DNA of 64,000 nucleotides, from positions 843,078-907,077 of the forward strand of contig NZ_OMPO01000002.1 in NCBI RefSeq assembly GCF_900292035.1. Reading direction: 5' to 3'. A program made the translations under genes and the position numbers. Below the pieces are notes generated by a model that saw only the letters and a list, made by a program, of their open reading frames with translations, did not search any database and was not told the origin of the DNA. The DNA is from Blastococcus sp. Marseille-P5729 (GTDB taxonomy: Bacteria > Actinomycetota > Actinomycetes > Mycobacteriales > Antricoccaceae). This document shows, in pieces, positions 25,162 through 33,708 of this stretch. How positions within the stretch are numbered: the stretch's first letter is position 1; every line of letters starts with the position of its first letter.

Positions 25162-26528
25162 CCGCCGACCGCCCACGCCTGAGCATCGACATCGACATCG
25201 AAGAAAGTCGATGCGAGGGGTCTCCCCCACGCGCGATAGCTCCACCCTGCCCGGCTCCACTGCTCGGGCTTGAGGCCGTGACGGCCGTCGATGATCCGCC
25301 GGCGACGTACGACGCGGCCGAGTGACTCGGGGTCCAACTCGCGATAGTCGGGCCACTCGGTGAGGTGCAGGACGACGTCTGCCCCGCGCGCGGCCCGTAG
25401 GACGTCGCGCTCGTACCGAAGCCGCGGGTGCGCCTTCTTCGCGTTGTCGATGGCGAGCGGGTCGTGCACGGTGACCCGGGCGCCGAGGGCGTCACAGATC
25501 CGGGCCACGTCCAGAGCGGGCGACTCGCGGACGTCGTCCGTGTGCGGCTTGAAGGCCGCTCCCAGCACCGTGATGTTCTTGCCCATCAGGTCCCCGTCGC
25601 ACATGTCGAGGGCGAGCTCGACGACGTTGGTGCGGGCCTTGCCGTTGACCTGCTCGACGGCGCGCATCATCGTCACGGCGGGCTCGGCGCCGTACTCCTC
25701 GGCGCGCGCTTGGAAGCCGGCGAGGTCCTTGGGCAGACACCCTCCCCCGAACCCGAGCCCGGCCGACAGGAACTGGTGACCGATGCGCGCGTCCATGCCG
25801 ATCGCCTCGGCGAGCGCGACGACGTCCGCCCCGGACTGCTCACACAGCTCGGCGACCGCGTTGATGAATGAGATCTTCGTGGCCAGAAAGGCGTTGGCGG
25901 CCACCTTGACCAGCTCGGCGGTCGCGTAGTCGACCACCAGACGCTGGGTGCCGCGTGAGTACTGCGGCGCAAAAATCTCATCGAGCACGTCCACGTCGTC
26001 CTGAGGGCGGCTGCCGCCGGTCCCGTAGACGATCCGGTCCGGGTTGAGCGTGTCGTGTACGCACCGGCCTTGGCGGACGAACTCCGGGCTCCACGCCAGG
26101 CGCACCTCGCGGCCCGCGGCCTGACGCAGCGCGGTCGACAGCAGGGCTGCGGTTCCGACCGGGACGGTTGACTTGCCGACCACCAGGGCGTCCGGCTTCA
26201 GATAGGGCACCAGGCCGAGCGCGGCGTCGAAGACGTGCGACGTGTCGGTCTCGCGCCCATCGGCACTCTGCGGAGTCCCGACGCACAGGAAGTGGACGTC
26301 GCAGTCGGCGAGGTCGGCGACGCGGTGCGTGAAGGTGATCCGCCGACGCGCGGCGCGGAAGACCTCCTCCAGCCCCGGCTCGAAGAACGGCAGCCGGCCC
26401 TTGCGGAGACCATCGACGCGATGCCGGTCGATGTCGATGCCGACGACCTCGAACCCTTCGTGAGCGAGGCAGATCGCGTGGACGAGGCCGAGATACCCCA
26501 GACCGCTGACCGAGATTCGACGGCTCAT
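25158..26528 (-). CDS. ugd: UDP-glucose 6-dehydrogenase (UDP-sugar dehydrogenase)
   Basis: The 456-aa protein starts at ATG 26528 with GGAGGAG upstream. It has an NAD-binding GLGYLGLVHAICLAHEG, KSTVPVGT, EFVRQG, the conserved NAFLATKISFINAVAELCE, and the active site LGFGGGCLPKDL with catalytic Cys, followed by the UDP-binding C-terminal domain. It oxidises UDP-glucose to UDP-glucuronate, or a related nucleotide sugar. It is first in a four-gene operon with two glycosyltransferases and an SGNH hydrolase. The C-terminal ~40 residues after RRIIDGRHGL are slightly longer than usual. Confidence 0.92.
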   Translation of the reverse strand: MSRRISVSGLGYLGLVHAICLAHEGFEVVGIDIDRHRVDGLRKGRLPFFEPGLEEVFRAARRRITFTHRVADLADCDVHFLCVGTPQSADGRETDTSHVFDAALGLVPYLKPDALVVGKSTVPVGTAALLSTALRQAAGREVRLAWSPEFVRQGRCVHDTLNPDRIVYGTGGSRPQDDVDVLDEIFAPQYSRGTQRLVVDYATAELVKVAANAFLATKISFINAVAELCEQSGADVVALAEAIGMDARIGHQFLSAGLGFGGGCLPKDLAGFQARAEEYGAEPAVTMMRAVEQVNGKARTNVVELALDMCDGDLMGKNITVLGAAFKPHTDDVRESPALDVARICDALGARVTVHDPLAIDNAKKAHPRLRYERDVLRAARGADVVLHLTEWPDYRELDPESLGRVVRRRRIIDGRHGLKPEQWSRAGWSYRAWGRPLASTFFDVDVDAQAWAVGG

Positions 26529-26768
26529 CGTTGCTCCTCCCGCGGCGTCCGACTCGGACGCCGACCGAGGCCACGTGTGGCAGCCTCGGGAACATTGCAT
26601 GCGCGTCGCACGTCGCGATGGCGAACACCACGTGATGTCAGATGAACGCTCAGAAGAACATCGATGCACCCATTGATTCGCCTCTCGTCGATATTATGGT
26701 GCGGGGAATCGACGTCCGATCGGTCCGCGCGCAACCGCCCGGCGTCTGAGGCGGTGGAGGATGTTCAG

Positions 26769-27344
26769 ATGAGGTTCGGCAAGAGCGCCATCGCCGCGAC
26801 GATCGCCGCTGTAACCGCGTTCGGCGCGGGCTGTAACGAAACCACCGGCGGAGCTGGCTCGCCGTCGCCCGACTCCAGCTCGTCGTCCGGGCCCGGTTCG
26901 TCGTCCGAGGCCGGCCCGTCCACGAGCGGACAGCAGGGCGACCCGGTCGGAAAGCTGGTGTTCAACGAGACCGAGGGGAGCTCCAACGGGGACGCCGTAC
27001 GGGCGTATGCAGAGTCGAGCCCGGATCCAATGCTCCTGCGCTCGGCGGAGGAGCTCACCGCGTGGCGCAGCGGGCTCCCGGGCGAGCTGGGTGACGACGC
27101 GAGCGTGGTCTCGGCCCCGTCGCTGATGGACGATGCCGTCGCGGTGGCCGCCAGCTACCCGAAGTGCATGGAGACCAGCGCCGTCATGGCCCACGACGGG
27201 GGCAAGATCAGCTTCGAGGTGTGGGTCCCCGAGGAGCACAAGAACACCGCGTGCTCCTGGTCGCCGGTCGAGCTTGAGCTGTGGATCGTCGAGCTCGACG
27301 AGCTGGGCGCCGACTCGCCCGAGGACGTCGAGCTGGTCGACTGA
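26769..27344 (+). CDS. Putative lipoprotein (191 aa)
   Basis: A signal peptide (MRFGKSAIAATIAAVTAFGA) with lipobox FGAGC is followed by a 40-residue Ser/Pro/Gly linker and a domain of about 120 residues. The domain has two Cys (YPKCMETS and NTACSWSP) that could form a disulfide in the extracytoplasmic space. It is acidic. No family is recognised. GGAGGA precedes the ATG at 26769. A TATTAT at 26692-26697 could be the -10 of its promoter in the divergent gap with ugd. Confidence 0.8.
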   Translation: MRFGKSAIAATIAAVTAFGAGCNETTGGAGSPSPDSSSSSGPGSSSEAGPSTSGQQGDPVGKLVFNETEGSSNGDAVRAYAESSPDPMLLRSAEELTAWRSGLPGELGDDASVVSAPSLMDDAVAVAASYPKCMETSAVMAHDGGKISFEVWVPEEHKNTACSWSPVELELWIVELDELGADSPEDVELVD

Positions 27345-27359
27345 CGCACTGACAGCCGA

Positions 27360-27474
27360 CTCGCGGCGTGCTCCGCGACGGAACCGAGCGGTTCTCGTTC
27401 GGAGCACACCGCGAGCGCCGATGTCGCGCTGCGAATCGCGAGCCGCGGCGACCGGTGTCGCGCCGCGAAGCGCT
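27360..27474. repeat. Long imperfect palindrome plus direct repeat
   Basis: Arms 27360-27386 and 27389-27415 match at 21 of 27 positions with a 2-nt loop. Next come two direct repeats of about 20 nt (27420-27439 and 27455-27474) built on GTCGCGC-n-GCGAA. The block fills the gap between the convergent lipoprotein and MerR genes, so it may also terminate transcription. Confidence 0.6.
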
Positions 27475-28249
27475 AGCTACGGCGGTCGGCGTTGGCGTGG
27501 ATGGCGTCGCGGACGTACTGCGCCATCCCCGGTCGGACGGCGTCGTAGTACGCGGTGAATCGCTCGTCGCCCACGTACATGTCCGCCAGGTTGCGCTGCA
27601 TGTCGTAGCCGCAGTCGTAGAACCGCTCGATGCTCTGGCGGTGCAGCTCGGCTGCGTCCATGGCCCGCTCGCTGGTCGCCGGCTCGCCGGCGTCCATCGC
27701 GGCCGCGAACGCCTCGTTGACGGCGTCCCCCTCTGCCTTCACCTGCTGCCAGTCGGCCTTGGTGTACTTCGCCGTCCGCTCCTGGGACTGCTTCCATGCG
27801 TCGGTCTCGCCCCAGCGCTGCTGCGCCTCCTCGGCGTACGACTCGTCGAAGGCGTCGCCGAACAGCTGGCGCATCTCGTCGTCGGTCATCTTCTCGTTGC
27901 TCATTTCCTTCTCCAATGCAAGGTCGATTGCCTCGACGAGCTCGCGCAGCTCGTCCAGGCGGGACATGACCGTTGCGCGCTGACGACGCAGGTGATCGGC
28001 CGCGTTCTCTCCGTCGTCCAACAGGGCGGCGATCTCCTCCAGCGGCAGCTCGAGCCGCCGGTAGACCACGATCTGCTGGAGGCGGGTGAGGTCCTCCTGG
28101 GTGTAGAGCCGGTAGCCGGCCGGGGAGCGCTCACTGGGGGTGAGCAGCCCGATCTCGTCGTAGTGGTGCAGCGTGCGCACCGTGACACCGAAGGTGTCGG
28201 CCACCTTCCCTACTGTCCAGGCGGTCATCGCCTGCGTCCTCTCGGTCAT
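27473..28249 (-). CDS. TipA-like MerR-family regulator
   Basis: The 258-aa protein has an N-terminal MerR HTH (WTVGKVADTFGVTVRTLHHY and YRLYTQEDLTRLQQI), a coiled dimerisation helix (about 80-120), and a C-terminal TipAS domain of about 130 residues (RQLFGDAFDESYAEEAQQRW and FYDCGYDMQRNLADMYVGDE) with the Cys that binds thiopeptides covalently in TipAL. It probably activates a multidrug response and its own gene. Two Met codons are near the start (ATG 28249 and TAWTVG 7 codons in); either could be used. Confidence 0.92.
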   Translation of the reverse strand: MTERTQAMTAWTVGKVADTFGVTVRTLHHYDEIGLLTPSERSPAGYRLYTQEDLTRLQQIVVYRRLELPLEEIAALLDDGENAADHLRRQRATVMSRLDELRELVEAIDLALEKEMSNEKMTDDEMRQLFGDAFDESYAEEAQQRWGETDAWKQSQERTAKYTKADWQQVKAEGDAVNEAFAAAMDAGEPATSERAMDAAELHRQSIERFYDCGYDMQRNLADMYVGDERFTAYYDAVRPGMAQYVRDAIHANADRRS

Positions 28250-28395
28250 GGCTCCTACGATCGGGCCTCACGTCGCGGGAGGGTCAAGCCTATTTCCGGA
28301 CGACTTCTGCACGCGCACGAGACACGGGTGAGGGTGCGGCCAGCCTGATCCCGACAGGACGCCACACGCCCAATGCGGCGTGCGAGGATGGCTCG

Positions 28396-28746
28396 GTGTT
28401 CGTGAAGGTGTGCGGTCTGGACTCGGTCGCGAACGCCCGCATCGCGGTAGCCGCCGGTGCCGACGCGATCGGCGTCGTGATGAGTCCTCGCAGCCCTCGC
28501 CACTTGGACCTCGAGTCGGCCGCCGAGATCGTGGCTGCGGTGCGTGGCGAGGTCGACACCGTGCTCGTCGTCCGCGAGATGGACGCCGTCGAGGCTGCGC
28601 AGACCGCCCGGCAGTTGGGCGTCAGGGTGCTGCAGCTGCACGGAGGGCGTTACCAACGGGAGGAATTCGAACGCGCCGCCGAGCGGTTCGGGCATCTCTG
28701 GCGCGCCACCTCCATGGCGGAGCGTCCCGACCGGTCGGCCAGCTGA
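28396..28746 (+). pseudogene. trpF: N-terminal half of phosphoribosylanthranilate isomerase-like protein
   Basis: The frame from GTG 28396 reads FVKVCGLDSVANARIAVAAG, ADAIGVVMSPRSPRHLD and LGVRVLQLHGG. This is the first half of the TrpF barrel with the catalytic Cys of KVCG. It stops at 116 residues against about 205 in the family, 14 bp before the palindrome at 28760. The second half, with the catalytic Asp (LLLD) and phosphate-binding loop, is not found in any frame. It is probably a truncated gene; a recent deletion is suggested by the intact first half. Confidence 0.7.
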
Positions 28747-28759
28747 GCTCGTTTCTCCC

Positions 28760-28805
28760 TAGGTGCTCACCTGAGCACCGTCTGGCGTGCACAGGTGAGC
28801 ACCTA
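28760..28805. repeat. Perfect 14-bp inverted repeat after the trpF remnant
   Basis: TAGGTGCTCACCTG (28760-28773) pairs perfectly with CAGGTGAGCACCTA (28792-28805) around an 18-nt loop that itself has GCAC/GTGC ends. It lies between the trpF remnant (plus) and lysS (minus), so it can act as a bidirectional terminator. Confidence 0.75.
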
Positions 28806-28845
28806 ACCTCGACTCGTGCGCACGCAGGTCGCGCTCGGACGGGTA

Positions 28846-30360
28846 CTACTCGGGCTTGACGAAGGGGAACAGGATGGTCTCGCGGATGCCGCGGCCGGTG
28901 AACACCCGCAGCATCCGGTCCACGCCGATGCCGACCCCGCCGGTGGGTGGCATGCCGTACTCGAGCGCCCGCAGGAAGTCCTCGTCGACGTCCATCGCCT
29001 CGACGTCCCCGCCCGCCCGCTGCGCGGCCTGGTCGGTGAACCGCTCACGCTGGATCACCGGATCTACGAGCTCGGAGTACCCGGTGGCGCATTCCATGCC
29101 GTCGATGTAGAGGTCCCACTTCTCCACTACGCCGGGGATCGAGCGGTGGGCGCGCACCAGCGGCGAGGTGTCGACCGGGAAATCGATCACGAACAGCGGC
29201 CCGGAGAGCAGGTCGGACGACGTCGCCTCGAAGATCTCCTCCAGCACCTTGCCGGCGACCCACGCGGGGTTGACCTTCACCCCAATGCGGTCGGCCACCG
29301 AACGCAGCTCGTCGAGGGAGGTCTCCGGCGTCAGCTTGGCACCCGAGCCTTCGGAGGCCATCTCGTACAGCGAGCGCTTGGGCCACTCCCCGGACAGGTC
29401 GATCGACGAGTCGTCCCAGCGCTCGAAGCTCAGGGCCCCGACGGCGTCCTGCGCCGCCTGCTGGTAGAGCTCCTGGGTCAGCGCGGCGACGTCGTTGTAG
29501 TCGGCGTACGCCTGGTAGAACTCAAGCATCACGAACTCCGGCGAGTGCGTCGAGTCGGCTCCCTCGTTGCGGAAGTTGCGGTTGATCTCGAAGACCCGGT
29601 CGATGCCGCCGACGACGCCCCGCTTCAGAAACAGCTCGGGCGCGATCCGCAGGTAGACGTCCTGGTCGTAGGCGTTGTAGTAGGTGGTGAACGGCCGCGC
29701 CGGGGCGCCGCCCTGCACCGCCTGCAGCATCGGCGTCTCGACCTCGATGAAGCCGTGGTCACCGAGCGTACGGCGCAGCGAGGCGATCGTCCGACCGCGC
29801 GTCTCGACCATCCGGCGCGCCTCGGGACGCACGATCAGGTCGGCGTACCGCTGGCGGATCCGGGTCTCCTCGTTCATCGGCTTGTGCGCCACCGGAAGCG
29901 GCCGGATCGCCTTGGCCGTCAGCTGCCACGAGTCGGCCATCACCGACAGCTCCCCGCGCTTGGAGGTGATCACCTCGCCCTCGGCGAAGATGTGATCGCC
30001 CAGGTCGACGTCCGACTTCCAGCGCGCGAGCGACTGCTCACCGACGTTGGCCAGCGACAGCATCACCTGCAGCTCCACGCCGCCCTCGCGCAGCGTGGCA
30101 AAGCAGAGCTTGCCGGTGTTGCGCATGAAGATCAGCCGGCCGGTGACGCCGACGCGCTCGCCGGTCTGGGTGTCGGCGGGCAGGTCCGGGTGCCGCTGAC
30201 GGACCTGCGCAAGCGAGGTGGTGCGGGGTACGGAGACGACGTACGGCTCGATTCCGTCACCGAGCAGGCGATCACGCTTCTCGCGGCGGATCCGCAGCTG
30301 CTCGGGGAGGTCGTCGTCCTGCTGGTCGTCGTTCGGGGATAGATCGGGGTTCTGCGCCAC
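28846..30360 (-). CDS. lysS: Lysine--tRNA ligase (class II)
   Basis: The 504-aa protein has the OB-fold anticodon domain (residues about 65-175, with GRLIFMRNTGKLCFATLRE) and the class II core: motif 1 around FIEVETPMLQ, motif 2 FEINRNFRNEGADSTHSPEF, and motif 3 GGVGIGVDRMLRVFTG. Length is normal. It charges tRNA-Lys. The housekeeping gene is intact, which argues that the frameshifts elsewhere in the window are not general sequencing noise. Confidence 0.97.
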   Translation of the reverse strand: MAQNPDLSPNDDQQDDDLPEQLRIRREKRDRLLGDGIEPYVVSVPRTTSLAQVRQRHPDLPADTQTGERVGVTGRLIFMRNTGKLCFATLREGGVELQVMLSLANVGEQSLARWKSDVDLGDHIFAEGEVITSKRGELSVMADSWQLTAKAIRPLPVAHKPMNEETRIRQRYADLIVRPEARRMVETRGRTIASLRRTLGDHGFIEVETPMLQAVQGGAPARPFTTYYNAYDQDVYLRIAPELFLKRGVVGGIDRVFEINRNFRNEGADSTHSPEFVMLEFYQAYADYNDVAALTQELYQQAAQDAVGALSFERWDDSSIDLSGEWPKRSLYEMASEGSGAKLTPETSLDELRSVADRIGVKVNPAWVAGKVLEEIFEATSSDLLSGPLFVIDFPVDTSPLVRAHRSIPGVVEKWDLYIDGMECATGYSELVDPVIQRERFTDQAAQRAGGDVEAMDVDEDFLRALEYGMPPTGGVGIGVDRMLRVFTGRGIRETILFPFVKPE

Positions 30361-30383
30361 GCTGAAAACCCTACGGCACGCTT

Positions 30384-30438
30384 ATGCGGTGGGTTTCACC
30401 CCGCTACAGCGCTCGTAGCGTGGTGGAACCCACCGCAT
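30384..30438. repeat. REP-like hairpin upstream of lysS
   Basis: ATGCGGTGGGTTTCACC (30384-30400) pairs with GGTGGAACCCACCGCAT (30422-30438) at 16 of 17 positions. Inside, CGCTAC and GTAGCG pair again. The left half matches the repeat in the GT gene (GCGGTGGGTTT, then CCYCGCTA). It lies between the GNAT stop and the lysS start (both minus strand), so it may attenuate or terminate. Confidence 0.75.
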
Positions 30439-30456
30439 GCCGGGGTCGGTGGGGAG

Positions 30457-30909
30457 CTATAGCTCCTTCGAGAGCTTGACGACCTGTTCGCCATAGCCGA
30501 TTGCCGCGTAGAAGTCACGAGCGGTCTGGTTAGACGCCGGGGTCTCGATGTGAATCCACTTGTGGCCACGGCCGCGGGCCCAGTCCTCACACGCCTCCAT
30601 CAGCTTGGTGCCGACGCCCTCCCGCGCGACGCGCTCGTCGACGGCGAGACCGTCGACGTACGCCTCCTTCTGACCGACCATCTGGCCCTTCATGAACACC
30701 TTCACCATGCCGGCGACGCCCTGGTCGTCCTCGGCGACGTACACGGCGGTCGGGGTCTGGTTGGTGGCCTCCTCCGCGGCGAGCATCCACTCGACGGTGT
30801 CGAACGGCCCGGTGCCTTCGTCATGGAAGGGGTTGACGTTCTCCATCAGACGCGGTGCCAGCTTCTCGCAGGCGGCACGATCACGTTCTTCGAACGGGCG
30901 GATGTTCAT
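30457..30909 (-). CDS. GNAT-family N-acetyltransferase
   Basis: The 150-aa protein starts at ATG 30909 (GGAGGAC upstream), MNIRPFEERDRAACEKLAP. It has the acetyl-CoA loop region VDERVAREGVGTKLMEACEDW (V/A-x-x-x-R-x-x-G-x-G form) and ARDFYAAIGYGEQVVKLSKEL, the final GNAT strand and helix. The substrate is not predictable. The gene is upstream of lysS on the same strand, separated by the hairpin at 30384. Confidence 0.88.
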   Translation of the reverse strand: MNIRPFEERDRAACEKLAPRLMENVNPFHDEGTGPFDTVEWMLAAEEATNQTPTAVYVAEDDQGVAGMVKVFMKGQMVGQKEAYVDGLAVDERVAREGVGTKLMEACEDWARGRGHKWIHIETPASNQTARDFYAAIGYGEQVVKLSKEL

Positions 30910-31018
30910 TGAGAGTCCTCCACTCATCGACGTACTGGGCCGATCCTAGGCATATCGTGGGTAACGCGGTAGCCGGACCCACGCGACAGTCGCACGAGCC
31001 CGAACTCGAGGAGATCTG

Positions 31019-32746
31019 ATGGCGCGCACCATCGCGATGAACATCGTCGACATGCTCAAGGCCAACGGCGTACGGCGGATCTACGGCGTACCCGGAGATT
31101 CGCTCAACGGCCTGACCGATGCGATCCGCCGCGACGGATCGATCGAGTGGGTGCACACCCGCCACGAGGAGGGCGCCGCGTTCGCCGCGGCGGCCGACGC
31201 CGAGCTGACCGGCCAGCTCGCGGTGTGCGTCGGCAGTTGCGGTCCCGGCAACCTGCACCTGATCAACGGGTTGTACGACGCCAACCGCAGTCGCGTCCCG
31301 GTGCTGGCGATCGCGGCACAGATCCCCAGCGGCGAGATCGGCAGCGGCTACTTCCAGGAGACCCACCCAGCGGAGCTGTTCCGCGAATGCAGCATCTACA
31401 GCGAGCTCGTCGCGCACCCCGCGCAGATGCCGCGCGTGCTGGAGATCGCCGTGCGCGCAGCGATCGAGAAGCGCGGCGTCGCGGTGATCAGCATTCCCGG
31501 CGACATTGCGCTGATGAAGCCGACCGATGACCGCGTGAGCGTCATCGTCCCGGCGCGCTCGCACGTGACTCCGCACGCCGACGACCTGCAGCGGGCCGCC
31601 GACCTGCTGAATGAATCGCGGCGTACAACGATCCTGGCCGGCGCCGGCGTGGCGGGCGCGCACGACGATGTCCTCGCGCTCGCCGAGGCACTGGGCGCCC
31701 CGATCGTGCACACCATGCGCGGCAAGCAGCACATCGAGCACGACAACCCATACGACGTCGGCATGACCGGTCTGCTCGGGTTCGCCAGCGGCTACCGCGC
31801 GATGGAATCTGCCGACACCGTGCTGATGCTCGGCACCGACTTCCCCTACCAGCAGTTCTATCCGGAGCACGCGCAGTTCGTGCAGGTCGACGTTCGCGGG
31901 GAGCAACTCGGGCGCCGGGTGCCGGTCGACGTGGGGCTGGTGGGCGACGTCGGCGACACGGCCCGCGCGCTGCTGCCGCTGTTGCAGCGCAACACCGACC
32001 GCGACCACCTCGACGACTCCGTCGCGCACTACCGCAAGACGCGCGAGAAACTCGATGACCTCGCGACGCCGGCGAGGAAGGGCAAGGCGATCCATCCGCA
32101 GTACGTCGCGCGGCTGGTCGACGAGCTCGCGGCGCCGGACGCCGTCTTCATCCCCGACGTCGGATCGCCGGTCATCTACGCCGCGCGCTACCTGCGCGCG
32201 ACCGGCGACCGCCGCATCATCGGGTCGTTCACGCACGGGTCGATGGCGAACGCCGTACCGCACGCCGTCGGCGCGCAACTGGCCGATCCGGAGCGTCAGG
32301 TCATCGCGCTCAGCGGCGACGGCGGGCTCACCATGCTGCTCGGCGAGCTGCTCACCGTCACGCAGAACAAGCTGCCGGTGAAGATCGTCGTGTTCAACAA
32401 CTCGTCGCTGAACTTCGTCGAGTTGGAGATGAAGGCGGCCGGGTTCGTCGACTTCGGCACCGGCCTCGACAACCCGAACCTGGCTGCGCTCGCCGAAGCG
32501 CTCGGCATCAAGGCCTGGCGGGTCGAGGAGTCCGACGACCTTGAGTCGGCCCTCCGTGGAGCCTTCTCGCACGACGGCCCTGCTCTGGTCGACGTGGTGA
32601 CCGCCCGCCAGGAGCTCACCATCCCGCCGTCCGTCACTGCAGAGCAGGTCAAGGGGTTCACGCTCTATGCGATCCGCACCGTACTTTCCGGTCGCGGCGA
32701 CGAACTGCTCGATCTGGCCGCGCAGAACTTCCGACAGTTGTTCTGA
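31019..32746 (+). CDS. poxB: ThDP-dependent pyruvate oxidase/dehydrogenase (PoxB-like)
   Basis: The 575-aa protein has the three ThDP-enzyme domains. The Pyr domain (1-180) has IYGVPGDSLNGLTDAI, HEEGAAFAAAADAELTG with the catalytic Glu, and GSCGPGNLHLINGLYDA. The central FAD/nucleotide domain spans about 190-330. The PP domain has GDGGLTMLLGELLT and ending VVFNNSSL (GDG-x-NN). It matches PoxB/pyruvate:quinone oxidoreductase, which decarboxylates pyruvate to acetate and CO2 and reduces menaquinone at the membrane. The close relation to other ThDP oxidases leaves some doubt. Confidence 0.9.
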   Translation: MARTIAMNIVDMLKANGVRRIYGVPGDSLNGLTDAIRRDGSIEWVHTRHEEGAAFAAAADAELTGQLAVCVGSCGPGNLHLINGLYDANRSRVPVLAIAAQIPSGEIGSGYFQETHPAELFRECSIYSELVAHPAQMPRVLEIAVRAAIEKRGVAVISIPGDIALMKPTDDRVSVIVPARSHVTPHADDLQRAADLLNESRRTTILAGAGVAGAHDDVLALAEALGAPIVHTMRGKQHIEHDNPYDVGMTGLLGFASGYRAMESADTVLMLGTDFPYQQFYPEHAQFVQVDVRGEQLGRRVPVDVGLVGDVGDTARALLPLLQRNTDRDHLDDSVAHYRKTREKLDDLATPARKGKAIHPQYVARLVDELAAPDAVFIPDVGSPVIYAARYLRATGDRRIIGSFTHGSMANAVPHAVGAQLADPERQVIALSGDGGLTMLLGELLTVTQNKLPVKIVVFNNSSLNFVELEMKAAGFVDFGTGLDNPNLAALAEALGIKAWRVEESDDLESALRGAFSHDGPALVDVVTARQELTIPPSVTAEQVKGFTLYAIRTVLSGRGDELLDLAAQNFRQLF

Positions 32747-32847
32747 GGCGACGTACGCCCACCGAGCGATCGCTAGGTCGGCGTACGACGCTTCCCTCGT
32801 GGCAGGTAACGTGCCTGCAAAGAGCCCACCACTTCTCGGAGGTCCGC

Positions 32848-33612
32848 ATGGCCGACAAGCTCAACCGTTTCGAAGGCAAGTCCGCGATCATCACCGGTGG
32901 CAGCCGGGGTATCGGTCTCGGTATCGCCGAGGCAATCCTGAACGAAGGCGGCCAGGTCGTCATCACCGGTCGCAAGCCCGAGCAGCTCGAGGAGGCCGCC
33001 AAGGGGCTGGACGCCGGCGACCGCCTGCTGACCCTCGCAGGCAACGCCTCCCAGGAGGAGCACCGCAAGGAGCTCGTCGACCTCGCGATGGAGAAGTTCG
33101 GCAAGATCGACCATGTCGTCGGCAACGTCGGCATCAACCCCTTCTACGGCTCGACGCTCGACCTCCCCCTCGATACCGCCCGCAAGGTGCTCGACACCAA
33201 CATCGTCTCGACCCTCGGCCTGATCCAGCTCGCCTGGCACGCCGGCATGAAGGACAACGGCGGCTCGGTCGTCATCATCGCCTCGGTCGCGGGTCTGCGC
33301 TCGGCCGGCCCGATCGGCATCTACGGCACCTCGAAGGCCGGCTTGATCCAGCTCACCCAGCAGCTGTCGATCGACATGGCCCCCGGCGTCCGCGTCAACT
33401 GCATCTCCCCGGCCGTGGTCAAGACCCGCTTCGCTGAGGCGCTGTACGCCGACAACGAGCAGGAGGTCGCCGACTCCTACCCGCTCAAGCGCCTGGGCCG
33501 GCCCGAGGACATCGGCGCCACCGCGGCATTCCTGCTCTCGGACGACGCCGGCTGGATCACCGGCCAGAACATCGTCGTCGACGGCGGCGCGCTGCACACC
33601 CCGAAGACCTGA
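32848..33612 (+). CDS. Short-chain dehydrogenase/reductase (SDR)
   Basis: The 254-aa classical SDR has a cofactor motif TGGSRGIGLGIAEAI, NVGINPFYG, catalytic Ser in IASVAGLRSAGPI and the YxxxK in IYGTSKAGLIQLTQ, with VNCISPAVVKTRFA and GWITGQNIVVDGGALH at the end. The Arg after the Gly loop and the K further on suit NADP(H). The substrate is unknown. ATG 32848 is preceded by GGAGGTC. Confidence 0.93.
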   Translation: MADKLNRFEGKSAIITGGSRGIGLGIAEAILNEGGQVVITGRKPEQLEEAAKGLDAGDRLLTLAGNASQEEHRKELVDLAMEKFGKIDHVVGNVGINPFYGSTLDLPLDTARKVLDTNIVSTLGLIQLAWHAGMKDNGGSVVIIASVAGLRSAGPIGIYGTSKAGLIQLTQQLSIDMAPGVRVNCISPAVVKTRFAEALYADNEQEVADSYPLKRLGRPEDIGATAAFLLSDDAGWITGQNIVVDGGALHTPKT

Positions 33613-33630
33613 CCCTGAGGCCACCCCGAT

Positions 33631-33685
33631 CTGCGGGGCAGTGGAGCACGCTCATCACCCATTCCCGTGCCCCACTGCTCCGCAG
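33631..33685. terminator. 20-bp-arm hairpin between SDR and glutaminase genes
   Basis: CTGCGGGGCAGTGGAGCACG (33631-33650) and its counterpart at 33666-33685 pair at 18 of 20 positions around a 15-nt loop. It starts 19 bp after the SDR stop and ends 24 bp before the glutaminase ATG, so it could terminate the SDR transcript and separate the two genes. Confidence 0.65.
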
Positions 33686-33708
33686 GTCCGTCTCCTAGGG
33701 TGGTGGGC

